Below are positions 36,039 to 45,091 of a DNA stretch of 64,000 nucleotides, in pieces. The notes beneath the pieces were generated by a model. It ran no database searches. It saw only the letters and a program-made list of their open reading frames with translations, and had not been told where the DNA came from. The stretch is from Paenochrobactrum glaciei (lineage in GTDB: Bacteria; Pseudomonadota; Alphaproteobacteria; Rhizobiales; Rhizobiaceae), in contig NZ_BAAADE010000001.1 of the NCBI RefSeq assembly GCF_039522165.1, positions 930,001-994,000 on the forward strand. The letters are read 5' to 3'. The first letter of the stretch is position 1. The number at the start of each line of letters is the position of its first letter. A program made the translations under genes and the position numbers.

Positions 36039-36066
36039 GCGCTCCGGATCAAAAAATCCGGAGCGC
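36039..36066 (-). terminator. Terminator of the cyoABCD operon
   Basis: GCGCTCCGGAT (36039-36049) and ATCCGGAGCGC (36056-36066) form a perfect 11-bp stem. T6 follows on the minus strand. Confidence 0.92.
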
Positions 36067-36128
36067 CCGATGCGGCTTTTGCGGGGGGAGAGGAGAGAAA
36101 AGCCGCTGAAAACAGGATGTTAATTATA

Positions 36129-36506
36129 TCAAGGCAGGTTGCGGGCTGCCTCTGGGGTCATCTGCATCGGCATCATATTGGTATCCAAATGATGCATGAT
36201 CCAAACCGAACCAATCAGAACAATCGCCAGAATGATAACGGTGAACAACAGCGCCATCATGTTCCAGCCACCTTCTGATTTCGGGCTCATATGCAGGAAG
36301 TAAATCAGATGAACGACCATCTGCACTGCTGCAATACCCAAAACGATGGCAGCGGTAACCGCTGGTGTAAATGTTCCCACCATTACCAGACCGAAAGGTA
36401 CGGCGGTGAGAATAACCGCCAATACAAAGCCGATCAGATAGGTTTTCAGATCACCGTGATCAGCACCATGATCAGTTGTTCCGTGTGTATCTTTCACAGC
36501 ACTCAT
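36129..36506 (-). CDS. cyoD: Cytochrome bo3 ubiquinol oxidase subunit IV
   Basis: 125 aa with three membrane helices, the small accessory subunit needed for assembly of the CuB-heme o3 centre. The start is ATG 36506 (MSAVKDTHGTTDHG), which overlaps the cyoC stop as TGATG, with GGGAG upstream. The longer frame from 36587 lies inside cyoC and is rejected. Last gene of the operon, with a strong terminator at 36039-36066. Confidence 0.95.
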   Translation of the reverse strand: MSAVKDTHGTTDHGADHGDLKTYLIGFVLAVILTAVPFGLVMVGTFTPAVTAAIVLGIAAVQMVVHLIYFLHMSPKSEGGWNMMALLFTVIILAIVLIGSVWIMHHLDTNMMPMQMTPEAARNLP

Positions 36507-37135
36507 CACAATACTCCCATCAAATAGACCAGCGTGAAGACACCAATCCAGACGATATCCAGAAAGTGCCAGAACAGGCTGAGGCACATAATACGCGTCT
36601 GATTGCTCTTGGTGAGACCGGTACGCATAACCTGCGCAACCAGCACAACAATCCAGATCAGACCGGTGAGAATGTGGAAACCGTGCGTACCAACAAGTGT
36701 AAAGAATGCCGACAGGAACGCACTGCGATCAGGGCCTGCACCGATCGAAATCATATGATGGAATTCATAGATTTCCATCGCAAGGAAGGTAGCACCAAGC
36801 AGGAAAGTAACGCCGAGCCAGCGGATAAGTCCGGCACGATTACCTTTGAACATTGCCAATGTCGCCAGACCATAGGTCAAGCTCGATACCAGCAGCAAAC
36901 CTGTTTCAACCGCAACAAATTGCAGGTCGAACAATTCACGCCCCGTTGGCCCACCAGCGAACTGGTGGGATAAAACGGCATAAGTTGCAAAGAGCCCTGA
37001 GAACAACACGCAGTCGCTCATCAGATAGATCCAGAAACCTACCAGCGAGGTGGAGCCTGCATCGTGATGATCTTCATGCGCTGCTTCCACATCAATAGAA
37101 GCGCTGTGATTATCTAAAACAGCTGAGGAACTCAT
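36506..37135 (-). CDS. cyoC: Cytochrome bo3 ubiquinol oxidase subunit III
   Basis: A 209-aa heme-copper oxidase subunit III with five membrane helices. Markers include LVGFWIYLMSDCVLFSGLFA and the conserved GTHGFHILTGLIW. Its stop overlaps the cyoD start by one base, and its ATG follows the cyoB stop by 2 bp, so the operon is tightly packed. Confidence 0.96.
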   Translation of the reverse strand: MSSSAVLDNHSASIDVEAAHEDHHDAGSTSLVGFWIYLMSDCVLFSGLFATYAVLSHQFAGGPTGRELFDLQFVAVETGLLLVSSLTYGLATLAMFKGNRAGLIRWLGVTFLLGATFLAMEIYEFHHMISIGAGPDRSAFLSAFFTLVGTHGFHILTGLIWIVVLVAQVMRTGLTKSNQTRIMCLSLFWHFLDIVWIGVFTLVYLMGVL

Positions 37136-37137
37136 GA

Positions 37138-39117
37138 TCAGGCCTCCTGTGCTTTGAGTTGAGCGGTGCGGATATCTTCAACCGCCTGCACTTCATCGGC
37201 AGATACATAATAATCTCTGTCCAGCGAGAAGGAGTGACCGATACCAACAGCCAGCATGCCCACCACACCGACGATCGCCAGCCACCAGATATGCCATACC
37301 ATAGCAAAACCAAAGACGATGCTGATCATGGCAAGGATGAAACCTGCGCCGGTATTTTTCGGCATATGGATGCGGGCGAATTTCTGTGTGCGGCGTGGTA
37401 CGCCACTCTTTTTGATCTCCCACCAGGCATCCACATCTTTGATCGGCGGAGTTTCGGCAAAGTTGTAGAATGGCGGCGGTGAGGAAACTGACCACTCAAG
37501 TGTGCGGCCTGTGCCCCATGTATCGCCATTGAGATCACGCAGTTTTTCACGGTCACGGATTGAGACAAGCACCTGAAGAACCTGGAAGACAATGCCGACC
37601 AGAATGATCGCCACACCAACGGCTGCGATAATCAGATAGATCTGCCATGCAGGGTTTTCGGTGTGGTTCAGACGACGGGTCATACCCATCAGACCCAGCA
37701 CGTAAAGCGGTGCGAAGGCAAGAATGAAACCGGTGAGCCAGCACCAGAAAGCATAACGGCCAAGACGTTCATTAAGCTTGAAGCCGAAAGCTTTCGGGAA
37801 CCAGTAGATCATACCGGCAAAGCAACCGAACAACACGCCTGAAATAATAACATTATGGAAGTGTGCAATCAGGAATACAGAGTTGTGCAACACGAAGTCT
37901 GCCGGCGGAACAGCCAGAAGAACACCGGTCATACCACCGATAACGAAGGTGCACATAAAGCCGATGGTCCACAGAACCGGCGTTTCAAAACGCACACGGC
38001 CTTTATACATGGTGAACAGCCAGTTGAACACTTTCGCACCCGTCGGGATGGAAATGATCATGGTTGCCACACCAAAGAACGCGTTCACACTTGCGCCGCC
38101 ACCCATGGTGAAGAAGTGGTGCGCCCAGACGAGGAACGATAGAACGGTAATGGCAACGGTTGCATAAACCATTGATGTATAACCGAAAAGACGTTTGCCG
38201 CTATAGGTCGCAATAACTTCAGAAAACACACCGAAGCAAGGCAGAACCAGAATGTAAACCTCAGGATGACCCCAAATCCAGATGAGGTTGATATACATCA
38301 TCGCATTGCCACCAAGATCATTGGTGAAGAAATGGAAGTCGAGGTAACGATCAAGCGTCAGCATAGCCAGCGTAACGGTCAGGATCGGGAATGCAGCAAC
38401 AATCAGGATGTTGGAGCAAAGCGCTGTCCATGTGAATACCGGCACCTTCATCATATCCATGCCAGGGGCACGCATTTTGATGATTGTGGTTATCAGGTTC
38501 ACACCGGAAAGCAGCGTCCCCATACCGGAAATCTGCAATGCCCAGATATAATAATCGACGCCGACATCAGGACTAAACTGCATACCGGAAAGCGGCGGAT
38601 AAGCCAGCCAGCCGGTTTTTGCAAATTCACCGACACCCAAAGATACGTTAAGCAAAATGGCACCGGCTGCAGTCAGCCAGAAGCTTAAATTGTTCAGATA
38701 AGGGAAAGCAACGTCGCGCGCACCGATCTGCAACGGCACAGCAAAGTTCATCAAACCAACGATGAACGGCATCGCCACGAAGAAGATCATGATCACGCCA
38801 TGGGCGGTGAAGATCTGGTCATAGTGATGCGGTGGCAAGAAGCCCTCTTCCGCACCGCTGGCCATTGCCTGCTGTGCGCGCATCATCACAGCATCGGAGA
38901 AGCCGCGGAACAGCATCACCAATGCAAGAATGATATACATGATACCGACGCGTTTATGATCAACCGACGTCAGCCAGTCATGCCACAACACGCCCCATTT
39001 GCGAAAATAGGTAATCGCAGCAAAAAGTGCTAAACCACCACCAAACACGGCCGCCAGGGTAACCATGACGATCGGCTCATGAAATGGAATCGCATCAAGC
39101 GTTAATTTTCCGAACAT
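37138..39117 (-). CDS. cyoB: Cytochrome bo3 ubiquinol oxidase subunit I
   Basis: A 659-aa catalytic subunit holding low-spin heme b, heme o3 and CuB. It has the heme-copper motifs: HGVIMIFFVAMP with a heme ligand His, WIWGHPEVYILVLP with the CuB His and the cross-linked Tyr, VWAHHFFT with the paired CuB His, and LIAHFHNVIISG with the heme ligands. About 15 helices are present, the usual number for CyoB. It reduces O2 to water while pumping protons, using ubiquinol from the membrane. Confidence 0.98.
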   Translation of the reverse strand: MFGKLTLDAIPFHEPIVMVTLAAVFGGGLALFAAITYFRKWGVLWHDWLTSVDHKRVGIMYIILALVMLFRGFSDAVMMRAQQAMASGAEEGFLPPHHYDQIFTAHGVIMIFFVAMPFIVGLMNFAVPLQIGARDVAFPYLNNLSFWLTAAGAILLNVSLGVGEFAKTGWLAYPPLSGMQFSPDVGVDYYIWALQISGMGTLLSGVNLITTIIKMRAPGMDMMKVPVFTWTALCSNILIVAAFPILTVTLAMLTLDRYLDFHFFTNDLGGNAMMYINLIWIWGHPEVYILVLPCFGVFSEVIATYSGKRLFGYTSMVYATVAITVLSFLVWAHHFFTMGGGASVNAFFGVATMIISIPTGAKVFNWLFTMYKGRVRFETPVLWTIGFMCTFVIGGMTGVLLAVPPADFVLHNSVFLIAHFHNVIISGVLFGCFAGMIYWFPKAFGFKLNERLGRYAFWCWLTGFILAFAPLYVLGLMGMTRRLNHTENPAWQIYLIIAAVGVAIILVGIVFQVLQVLVSIRDREKLRDLNGDTWGTGRTLEWSVSSPPPFYNFAETPPIKDVDAWWEIKKSGVPRRTQKFARIHMPKNTGAGFILAMISIVFGFAMVWHIWWLAIVGVVGMLAVGIGHSFSLDRDYYVSADEVQAVEDIRTAQLKAQEA

Positions 39118-39141
39118 TTTAAAGCTTCACTTGAATTTTTG

Positions 39142-40173
39142 TCAGCCGCGCGGGGGACGTGGCGACGAAGTTTTCATTGAATCGGCCTCAGTCAGATTGA
39201 CCGGAGCAGTCAGGCAAATCACATCATCTGCCCAGAGGCTCATGTCGATCGGCGAAGACTTACGTAAGTTGGCGCGTGCGGCACGAGCCATCTGCACACG
39301 GTGCATTTCATCGTCCATGCAAACGGTTTTGCCATCAACGCAACGATTGATAATGTCGTGATACAGCGTCGGATCATTATAAGTGAAATACTGAACCGGA
39401 TGTTTTTCACTTGGCTGTTCAAGCGACATATAACGGGTGCGATCCAGCACATCGCCTTTGGTTTTCACCTCGGCAACCCATTTGTCGAAACCAGCCTGAT
39501 CGAAGCTGTGTGCCTTAAAGCGCATCTGGGCAAAACCGGCACCACTATAGTTGGCCGACATACCATCAAAAACGCCTTCATGATTGGCAATCAGGTGCAG
39601 TTTTGTCTGCATACCAGCCATGGTGTAAACCTGACTGCCCAAAGCCGGAATGAAGAATGAATTCATCACAGTGCCGGAGGTCAGTTTGAAATTGACCGGC
39701 ACATCCACAGGCATGGCCATCTCATTGACGGTCGCAATGCCATATTGCGGATAGAAGAATACCCACTTCCAGTCGAGAGCAGTGACTTCAACTTCCAATG
39801 GCGGAACGTCGGAATCCAGCGGTCGGTAAGGATCGAGCTTATGGGTGGCAAACCATGTCACCGTGCCGAGTACGACAATAATGGCACATGGAATGAGCCA
39901 GACAGCCAATTCGATTTTTGTGGAGTGATGCCAATCAGGCTGATAATCAGCCTCTTCATTTGAAGCGCGGTATTTCCAGGCGAAATACAGGGTCATAAAA
40001 ATGACCGGAATAACAACCAGCAACATAAGGCCTGTTGCAAAATAGATAAGGTTGCGTTCCTGCATCCCGACTGCGCCCTTAGGGTCCAGCAGAACCTGCT
40101 GGCAGCCACTCATAAAAAGGGTCAGGACTGCAAGGCTCAACAGAGCCAGCACGCGCGATGATCCAAATTTCAT
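39142..40173 (-). CDS. cyoA: Cytochrome bo3 ubiquinol oxidase subunit II
   Basis: 343 aa; a lipoprotein with lipobox MSGC (C24), two membrane helices and a periplasmic cupredoxin-like domain. The Cu(A) ligands are absent, as expected for a quinol rather than cytochrome c oxidase. CyoA-specific sequence is seen around VTALDWKWVFFYPQYGIATVN. First gene of cyoABCD; a dyad symmetry lies about 130 nt upstream (40300-40331). The C-terminal tail is longer and more basic than in E. coli. Confidence 0.97.
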   Translation of the reverse strand: MKFGSSRVLALLSLAVLTLFMSGCQQVLLDPKGAVGMQERNLIYFATGLMLLVVIPVIFMTLYFAWKYRASNEEADYQPDWHHSTKIELAVWLIPCAIIVVLGTVTWFATHKLDPYRPLDSDVPPLEVEVTALDWKWVFFYPQYGIATVNEMAMPVDVPVNFKLTSGTVMNSFFIPALGSQVYTMAGMQTKLHLIANHEGVFDGMSANYSGAGFAQMRFKAHSFDQAGFDKWVAEVKTKGDVLDRTRYMSLEQPSEKHPVQYFTYNDPTLYHDIINRCVDGKTVCMDDEMHRVQMARAARANLRKSSPIDMSLWADDVICLTAPVNLTEADSMKTSSPRPPRG

Positions 40174-40544
40174 TTACGCTTCCGTTTCGTGCATTGCCCG
40201 AAATGGGGGAAGACAACACACGCCTCAATTTCTCAATTTACGGTAATTACTGAAAGTTTGAAAGGTACAGTTATACCTATTACCTCAGATTGTCACGCGT
40301 CTTCTAAAATAATTATCGATCAATTAGAAGATACTAAAAATGGCTCACGCAAAAAAAAGCAACGCGGGAAATCGCTAAAAACTTATAAAATTTCAATATT
40401 ACTAATGTAAAATATAATATTTGGCACTATTGTCACACCCATACGAATTATTGTTTAATTTCAACACTATACATCAAGACCACATAAAAAAGGCCGCCTC
40501 TTTATCAGGAGCAGCCCTTGTTTTATCAATTATTTTGACCCCAA
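40174..40544 (-). promoter_or_regulatory. cyoA upstream region with dyad at 40300-40331
   Basis: No gene in this 371-bp gap. TCTTCTAA (40300-40307) and TTAGAAGA (40324-40331) form a perfect 8-bp inverted repeat with a 16-bp AT-rich core. The half-sites resemble halves of the Irr operator (TTCTAAA / TTTAGAA) but are in the opposite order and wider apart, so I do not call an ICE box. A weak hairpin for the dehydrogenase gene lies at 40485-40522. Confidence 0.4.
40485..40522 (-). terminator. Weak terminator of the 2-hydroxyacid dehydrogenase gene
   Basis: On the minus strand an imperfect 9-bp stem with one bulge (around AAGGGCTGCT / GGCGGCCTT) is followed by T6. Confidence 0.5.
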
Positions 40545-41549
40545 TCAGACCTTATTAGGCAGCACACGATCCGGCGGACGGTGTCCGTCAACAAAGGCGC
40601 GGATATTGATGATGACCTTGTCACCCATATCAATACGCCCTTCCAAGGTGGCCGACCCCATATGCGGGAGAATCACGACTTTGCCTTTTTTGGCCAACTC
40701 CAACAGCCGCGGATTAACCGCCGGCTCATGTTCAAACACATCCAGACCTGCACCTGCGAGCTTGCCCTGCTCGATCTGCTCGATCAGCGCCATTTCATCA
40801 ATAATCTGCCCACGTGCTGTATTCACCACATAAGCATGCGGCTGCATCAAGGCGATGCGGCGTGCTGATAATAAATGGAATGTTGCCGGTGTCGACGGGC
40901 AGTTGACAGAAATAATATCCATCCGCGCCAGCATCTGATCAAGGCTGTCCCAATAGGTCGCTTCCAGCTCTTCCTCGACCTTCGGACTGACATTTTTGCG
41001 GTTGTGATAATGGATCGACATGCCAAAAGCTTTGGCACGCCGTGCAACAGCCGTACCGATACGCCCCATACCGATAATACCGATGCGCTTGCCCCAGATA
41101 CGGCGTCCCAGCATCCATGTAGGCGACCAGCCCGGCCACTGACCATCATTTTCATGCAAAGAGTTTGCGCCCTCGACCAGACGACGCGGCACGGACAGCA
41201 ATAAAGCCAGCGTCATATCGGCCGTATCTTCAGTCAGCACATTGGGCGTATTGGTGACAGTGATGCCGCGCTTTGCAGCGGCAGCCACATCAATATTATC
41301 GACCCCGTTACCAAAATTGGCAATCAGTTTCAGATCAGGCCCCGCCTGTTCAATCATTGATGCATCAATAATGTCATTAATCGTCGGCACGAACACGTCC
41401 GCATCTTTCAATGCCGCAACGATTTCCGCCTGCGTCATGCGGTGGTCATCAATATTCAGCCGCGCGTCAAACAGTTCCCGCATCCGCGTTTCAACCGAAT
41501 CGGGCAATTTGCGAGCAAGAACAACCAGCGGCTTCTTCCTGACGGACAT
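40545..41549 (-). CDS. D-2-hydroxyacid dehydrogenase (glyoxylate/hydroxypyruvate reductase-like)
   Basis: 334 aa. The Rossmann motif is GIIGMGRIGTAVARRAKAFG. The catalytic Arg is in VVNTARGQIIDE, the Glu in LDVFEHEP and the His in ILPHMGSAT, the full Arg-Glu-His set of the family. NFGNGVDNID is typical of GyaR/glycerate dehydrogenases. It probably reduces glyoxylate or hydroxypyruvate with NAD(P)H. The ATG at 41549 has AGAGGTG upstream; the frame from 41576 is less likely. Monocistronic. Confidence 0.9.
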   Translation of the reverse strand: MSVRKKPLVVLARKLPDSVETRMRELFDARLNIDDHRMTQAEIVAALKDADVFVPTINDIIDASMIEQAGPDLKLIANFGNGVDNIDVAAAAKRGITVTNTPNVLTEDTADMTLALLLSVPRRLVEGANSLHENDGQWPGWSPTWMLGRRIWGKRIGIIGMGRIGTAVARRAKAFGMSIHYHNRKNVSPKVEEELEATYWDSLDQMLARMDIISVNCPSTPATFHLLSARRIALMQPHAYVVNTARGQIIDEMALIEQIEQGKLAGAGLDVFEHEPAVNPRLLELAKKGKVVILPHMGSATLEGRIDMGDKVIINIRAFVDGHRPPDRVLPNKV

Positions 41550-41736
41550 ATTCACCTCTTTTTTGGTCGAATCCACAGCGAATTTATCTGTGTTGAGACC
41601 TCCTTAACCAAGAAGGTGCAAAATCACAAAAAGCTTCATGCGCTTCTTATCTATCAAGGCGCATTCACAAAGACAAAGGAAAACGGGTTCATGATGCAGC
41701 AATTTCACATCATCATGCAAATCCGTGCCTGAAATA

Positions 41737-41773
41737 ACCGGCTGCAAGCAGCTTAAAGCTGCTTGCAGCCGGT
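41737..41773. repeat. 37-bp near-perfect palindrome
   Basis: ACCGGCTGCAAGCAGCTT (41737-41754) is the exact reverse complement of 41756-41773, around a single central A. No T-run follows in either direction. It lies 38 bp before the SH3-domain gene and 187 bp upstream of the dehydrogenase start. Confidence 0.8.
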
Positions 41774-41810
41774 GGAAATGACGCGAATAAAAGGGTCAAA
41801 GCGAGGATAA

Positions 41811-42371
41811 GTGTACCGGGTTTTTCTTGCGCAACTATTGAAATTCATCACTGTCGCAGTCGCAGCCACCGTTTTAGGTCTCAGCCTGAACATGCCTGCA
41901 CACGCGCAATCTGAAGAAAAAATCGACACACCGGTGGGCAAAAGCGGCCTGCCCCTGCCTCGTTTTGTCAGTTTGAAACCGGCACGCGCCAATATTCGCG
42001 TGGGGCCCGGCCGCGATTATGCCGTATCCTGGCTTTTCATGAAAGCCGGACTGCCGGTCGAGATCATTCAGGAATATGACAATTGGCGCCGTATCCGTGA
42101 TGCTGACGGCACTGAGGGCTGGATCTACCAGTCACTCTTATCAGGCAAGCGCACTGCGATGACCGCCCCTTGGGAAAAGTCTGATCGATTGCTGGAATTG
42201 CGCTCTTCCCCTGAACCAACAGCATCAATCATTGCCCATGTTGAAGGTGGCGTTATTGCCAATATCCGTGAATGCAATGGCGAATGGTGCCGTCTGGAAG
42301 TCAATAAAGTGCGCGGCTGGCTGCCGCAGCGCGAAATTTGGGGCGCTTATCCGGGCGAGGTTTTTGATTAA
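41811..42371 (+). CDS. Secreted double-SH3-domain protein
   Basis: 186 aa. A signal peptide (about 1-32, ending PAHAQ) is followed by a first SH3 domain (ARANIRVGPGRDYAVSWLF to EGWIYQSLL) and a second, divergent one (LLELRSSPEPTASIIAHVEG to VRGWLPQREIWG) with a Cys pair (RECNGEWC). It resembles the rhizobial DUF1058/SH3_4-type periplasmic proteins; the role is unknown. The start is GTG 41811 with GAGGA at 41803-41807. The 37-bp palindrome precedes it. Confidence 0.87.
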   Translation: MYRVFLAQLLKFITVAVAATVLGLSLNMPAHAQSEEKIDTPVGKSGLPLPRFVSLKPARANIRVGPGRDYAVSWLFMKAGLPVEIIQEYDNWRRIRDADGTEGWIYQSLLSGKRTAMTAPWEKSDRLLELRSSPEPTASIIAHVEGGVIANIRECNGEWCRLEVNKVRGWLPQREIWGAYPGEVFD

Positions 42372-42406
42372 GCCTCATCTTTGACAACAAACCTAATCCA
42401 GACAAT

Positions 42407-42440
42407 AAAAAAGCTCATGATATCCATCATGAGCTTTTTT
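42407..42440. terminator. Bidirectional terminator between SH3 gene and irr
   Basis: AAAAAAGCTCATGA (42407-42420) and TCATGAGCTTTTTT (42427-42440) form a perfect 14-bp stem usable in both directions. Confidence 0.9.
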
Positions 42441-42478
42441 TAAATTCCGTGTTGAAAAGCCGGATTTAAAAAGTTTTG

Positions 42479-42916
42479 TCAGCTTTTACGGCGCAGACGC
42501 ACAATAATATCCACATTGACAATTTCCATGCCCTCAGGCGCATCAGGCATATTAGCCACGACCGGCTGGCCTTTCGCACTGTGCGGAATGTCAAACACTA
42601 CATTTTCTCCTTCAAGGAAGAAATGCTGGTGATCAGAAATATTGGTATCAAAATAGGTTTTGGCACCTTCAATGGCGATGATGCGCAACATGCCCGCTTC
42701 AGTAAACTGATGCAGCGTATTATAAACGGTGGCCAGAGAAACCGGCACGTCAGCAACCACAGCCTCTTCATGCAGCTCTTCGGCTGATAAGTGGCGGTCA
42801 CCGCGTGCGAAAATCAAACTGGCAAGTGCAACTCGTTGTCGTGTAGGCCGCAAACCTGCGTCACGTAAACGGTGTTCCATCAACATCGAATCTGCATGCA
42901 AAACAGGTATATTCAC
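42479..42916 (-). CDS. irr: Iron response regulator Irr (Fur family)
   Basis: A 145-aa Fur-superfamily repressor typical of Rhizobiales, which binds ICE boxes and senses heme status. The winged-helix part shows GLRPTRQRVALASLIFARGD and the recognition helix SLATVYNTLHQF. The C-terminal part has the HxH site in SDHQHFFLEGE. The heme-regulatory GCPWHD motif of Bradyrhizobium Irr is absent, as in most non-Bradyrhizobium Irr proteins. It is divergent from the fabA-fabB-fabI genes, a neighbourhood I recall from other Rhizobiales. No ICE box is visible in its own 250-bp promoter region. Confidence 0.93.
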   Translation of the reverse strand: MNIPVLHADSMLMEHRLRDAGLRPTRQRVALASLIFARGDRHLSAEELHEEAVVADVPVSLATVYNTLHQFTEAGMLRIIAIEGAKTYFDTNISDHQHFFLEGENVVFDIPHSAKGQPVVANMPDAPEGMEIVNVDIIVRLRRKS

Positions 42917-43165
42917 GTTTTATCCGTTACAGCTCGTACCAAATTTGCCAAAAATGCAACGAAGTGTTGCTCATTGGCCTGCTCCATTGATATATGCAGT
43001 CACAATAATACTATCAATAGCCTTCCTCATAGCATTGATTGCGGGAAAAAGCTATCAGGATGGTTTTACTGTTGGAAACAGTCTGTGCTAAGACTATTTA
43101 CAACATAAACGTATCATTCATGACCGGCATGGACGGTCACAGACAGAATTTGATTTGGAGGCGTA

Positions 43166-43684
43166 ATGGCAGAACAAAAATCGAGCTACGGGTACGAGGA
43201 GCTCCTTTCTTGCGCTCGCGGCGAATTGTTTGGTCCAGGCAATGCCCAGCTCCCGCTACCACCAATGTTGATGGTACACCGCATCACCGAGATTTCAGAA
43301 ACCGGTGGCGAACACGGCAAAGGCTATATTCGCGCTGAATATGATGTATCGGCCGATGATTGGTACTTCCCGTGCCATTTTCAGGGCAACCCGATCATGC
43401 CTGGCTGCCTTGGCCTTGACGGCATGTGGCAGCTGACCGGATTTTTCCTCGGCTGGCTCGGTGAGCCTGGTCGCGGCATGGCGCTTTCAACCGGCGAAGT
43501 AAAGTTCAAAGGCATGGTGCGTCCGCACACCAAGCTACTTCAGTACGGCATTGATTTTAAACGTGTTATGCGTGGTCGTCTGGTACTGGGTACAGCTGAT
43601 GGCTGGCTTAAAGCGGATGGTGAAACAATTTATACGGCTTCAGATCTGCGCGTCGGACTTTCCAAAGACAGTTCAGCCGAATAA
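43166..43684 (+). CDS. fabA: 3-hydroxydecanoyl-ACP dehydratase/isomerase
   Basis: 172 aa; dehydrates 3-hydroxydecanoyl-ACP and isomerises trans-2 to cis-3-decenoyl-ACP, the branch point to unsaturated fatty acids. The active-site His is in FPCHFQGNP (H71) and the Asp in CLGLDGMWQ (D85), at the E. coli positions +1. GGAGGCG precedes the ATG. The 171-bp gap to fabB holds a long hairpin (43740-43782). Confidence 0.97.
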   Translation: MAEQKSSYGYEELLSCARGELFGPGNAQLPLPPMLMVHRITEISETGGEHGKGYIRAEYDVSADDWYFPCHFQGNPIMPGCLGLDGMWQLTGFFLGWLGEPGRGMALSTGEVKFKGMVRPHTKLLQYGIDFKRVMRGRLVLGTADGWLKADGETIYTASDLRVGLSKDSSAE

Positions 43685-43739
43685 GTCAGTTTTATAAAAT
43701 ATTGATTGCTCCAGAATAAAAATTTGGGCAAATTTTCAT

Positions 43740-43782
43740 GAGCGTGGCGTTCAGAAAAGTAATTTTCTTTAACGCCGCGCTC
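43740..43782 (+). other. Long intercistronic hairpin in the fabA-fabB gap
   Basis: GAGCGTGGCGTT (43740-43751) pairs with AACGCCGCGCTC (43771-43782), with one G-T wobble. Inside it AGAAAA (43753-43758) pairs with TTTTCT (43763-43768) around the GNRA tetraloop GTAA. The total is about 18 bp with a small internal loop. No T-run follows, so a terminator is unlikely; an RNA-stability or processing element is more plausible. Confidence 0.6.
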
Positions 43783-43855
43783 AAAACATGTGAAGAACAC
43801 ACCTATCTGTTCTGATAGCAACTTAAGAACGGCACAGGTGTCAAAGGAGAGCGCT

Positions 43856-45079
43856 ATGCGGCGTGTAGTCGTCACCGGAATGGGGATCGTATCCTCAATT
43901 GGAAACAATACCGACGAGGTGACAGCCTCGCTTCGTGAAGCGAAATCCGGCATCAGCCGGGCGCAGGAATATGCCGATCTGGGCTTCAGATGTCAGGTTC
44001 ATGGCGAACCAAAAATTGATATTGAAGCACTGGTTGACCGTCGCAATATGCGTTTTCATGGCCGTGGTACGGCATGGAATCACATTGCCATGGATCAGGC
44101 AATTGCTGATGCAGGTTTGAGCGAAGAACAGGTTTCTAACGAGCGAACCGGCATTATTATGGGTTCCGGCGGCCCTTCGACACGCACGATTGTCGAATCA
44201 GCTGACATCACCCGTGAAAAAGGCCCGAAACGCGTTGGTCCTTTTGCTGTGCCAAAAGCCATGAGTTCGACAGCGTCTGCTACTTTGGCAACCTTCTTCA
44301 AAATCAAAGGCATCAATTATTCGATTTCTTCTGCCTGCGCGACATCCAACCATTGCATCGGCAATGCGGTTGAGATGATCCAGTACGGCAAGCAGGATCG
44401 TATGTTTGCCGGTGGCTGTGAAGACCTCGACTGGACATTGTCCGTGTTGTTTGACGCCATGGGCGCCATGTCTTCAAAATATAACGACACCCCGTCCACA
44501 GCATCGCGTGCCTATGACAAAAACCGCGACGGTTTTGTGATTGCCGGTGGTGCCGGTGTACTGGTGCTGGAAGACCTCGAAACCGCCCTTGCACGCGGCG
44601 CCAAAATTTACGGCGAAGTGGTTGGCTATGGTGCGACATCTGACGGTTACGACATGGTTGCCCCATCCGGCGAAGGCGCATTGCGCTGCATGCAGATGGC
44701 GCTTTCCACTGTTAAAGGCAAAATCGACTATATCAACCCGCATGCGACCTCGACCCCTGCCGGCGACGCACCGGAAATTGAATCGATCCGCAAGATTTTC
44801 GGCTCCGGCGACAATTGCCCGCCGATTGCTGCAACCAAATCCCTGACCGGTCACTCGCTGGGCGCAACCGGCGTTCAGGAAGCCATTTACTCGCTGTTGA
44901 TGATGCACAACAACTTCATCTGCGAGAGCGCACATATTGAAGAAATCGATCCGGCTTTTGCCGATATGCCGATTGTGCGTAAACGTATTGATAATGCTGA
45001 AATAAATACGGTCCTGTCCAACTCGTTCGGGTTTGGGGGCACGAACGCGACGCTGGTTTTCCAGCGCTATCAGGACTGA
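43856..45079 (+). CDS. fabB: Beta-ketoacyl-ACP synthase I
   Basis: 407 aa; condenses malonyl-ACP with acyl-ACP and is needed with FabA for unsaturated fatty acids. The nucleophile is in ISSACATSNHC (C161), and the two His are in INPHATSTPAGD and SLTGHSLGATG; the C-terminal GFGGTNATLVF is present. The ATG at 43856 has AAAGGAGAG at ideal spacing; the ORF upstream to 43790 is noise. FabI follows by 12 bp. Confidence 0.97.
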   Translation: MRRVVVTGMGIVSSIGNNTDEVTASLREAKSGISRAQEYADLGFRCQVHGEPKIDIEALVDRRNMRFHGRGTAWNHIAMDQAIADAGLSEEQVSNERTGIIMGSGGPSTRTIVESADITREKGPKRVGPFAVPKAMSSTASATLATFFKIKGINYSISSACATSNHCIGNAVEMIQYGKQDRMFAGGCEDLDWTLSVLFDAMGAMSSKYNDTPSTASRAYDKNRDGFVIAGGAGVLVLEDLETALARGAKIYGEVVGYGATSDGYDMVAPSGEGALRCMQMALSTVKGKIDYINPHATSTPAGDAPEIESIRKIFGSGDNCPPIAATKSLTGHSLGATGVQEAIYSLLMMHNNFICESAHIEEIDPAFADMPIVRKRIDNAEINTVLSNSFGFGGTNATLVFQRYQD

Positions 45080-45091
45080 CGGAGAAAATAT

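Noticed and set aside
40324..40340. ICE box at the cyoA promoter
   Set aside because: Only a 2-base spacer and several mismatches fit; I kept it as an unassigned dyad.
43039..43338. 99-codon frame overlapping the fabA start
   Set aside because: fabA in the other frame has all active-site residues and an ideal ribosome site.
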